A stretch of 5,760 nucleotides of DNA. Source: JBGQOJ01 sp052119585. Its GTDB lineage: Bacteria; Pseudomonadota; Alphaproteobacteria; Rhodobacterales; Rhodobacteraceae. The stretch covers positions 1-5,760 of the forward strand of contig NZ_JBGQOJ010000055.1 of assembly GCF_052119585.1 (NCBI RefSeq), read 5' to 3'. Positions 5,760-5,760 of the stretch are shown one piece after another; the stretch's first letter is position 1, and each line of letters starts with the position of its first letter. Under the pieces are notes generated by a model, which saw nothing but the letters and a program-made list of their open reading frames with translations, was not told the origin of the DNA and searched no databases. A program made the translations under genes and the position numbers.

Positions 5760-5760
5760 T
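5685..5760. mobile_element. Left or right end of an insertion sequence, IS21-like, continuing past the window
   Basis: The helicase reading frame runs into an array of related repeats at 5690, just after a TG at 5685-5686 (TGCGTATTCCGG), which fits the 5'-TG terminus of IS21-family elements. IS21-family ends carry several internal copies of a transposase-binding repeat, and ATTCCG...ATCCGGCCA-type ends are familiar from alphaproteobacterial members, recalled without a search. The transposase genes (istA/istB in that family) would lie beyond 5760. The exact boundary and any target duplication cannot be seen here. Confidence 0.6.
5690..5760 (+). repeat. 23-bp periodic repeats, ATTCCG-N5-ATCCGGCCA-N3
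   Basis: Three units start at 5690, 5713 and 5736, each exactly 23 bases apart. Every unit has ATTCCG, five variable bases, ATCCGGCCA and three variable bases. A fourth begins with AT at 5759. The variable bases are GAGCG, AAAGT and ATTTT, then GCG, CCC and CTG. The strict spacing, with each conserved half about one helical turn from the next, fits multiple transposase binding sites at an insertion sequence end. Confidence 0.85.

Noticed and set aside
5690..5760. CRISPR-like reading of the regularly spaced repeats
   Set aside because: The units are only 23 bp including variable bases, and the variable parts are 5 and 3 bases. There are no spacers of normal length. An insertion sequence end explains the pattern.

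Overview
The window looks like the distal late end of a tailed-phage prophage (or prophage-derived region) in a high-GC alphaproteobacterium, most likely Rhodobacterales (Rhodobacter/Paracoccus-like). This rests on the very GC-rich coding sequence, the style of the lysis proteins (a LydA-type holin and a TIGR02594-type endolysin) and the Rz1-like lipoprotein. The assignment is from family resemblance recalled without a database search.

Bases 4-1742 are a compact lysis cassette, all on the + strand: holin, NlpC/P60-CHAP-like endolysin with a peptidoglycan-binding region and a C-terminal membrane helix, inner-membrane spanin (Rz-like) and outer-membrane lipoprotein spanin (Rz1-like). The last three genes overlap each other. 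Together they would permeabilise the inner membrane, cut the peptidoglycan and disrupt the outer membrane. A GC-rich hairpin lies between holin and endolysin.

Bases 1893-3368 hold a glycine-rich tail fibre/adhesin gene with its own strong Shine-Dalgarno, followed 12 bases later by a small tail-fibre-associated protein of unknown function.

At about 3369 the phage genes stop and base composition falls visibly. Bases 3369-3890 carry no intact gene. They contain a 7-bp tandem repeat and what looks like a frameshifted remnant of a SPASM/radical-SAM type protein.

Bases 3891-5759 encode a lower-GC fusion of a NERD-like (PD-(D/E)XK) nuclease domain and a superfamily 1 helicase. Its last about 24 codons are not helicase sequence. 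They are translated from an array of 23-bp repeats (ATTCCG-N5-ATCCGGCCA-N3) with the architecture of an IS21-family insertion sequence end. Helicase motif VI is absent, so the gene appears to be truncated by an insertion sequence that starts near 5685 and continues past the window.

I do not see a clearly novel multi-gene system. The points most worth a second look are the IS-truncated nuclease-helicase at the prophage edge, the radical-SAM remnant beside it, and the membrane-anchored endolysin.
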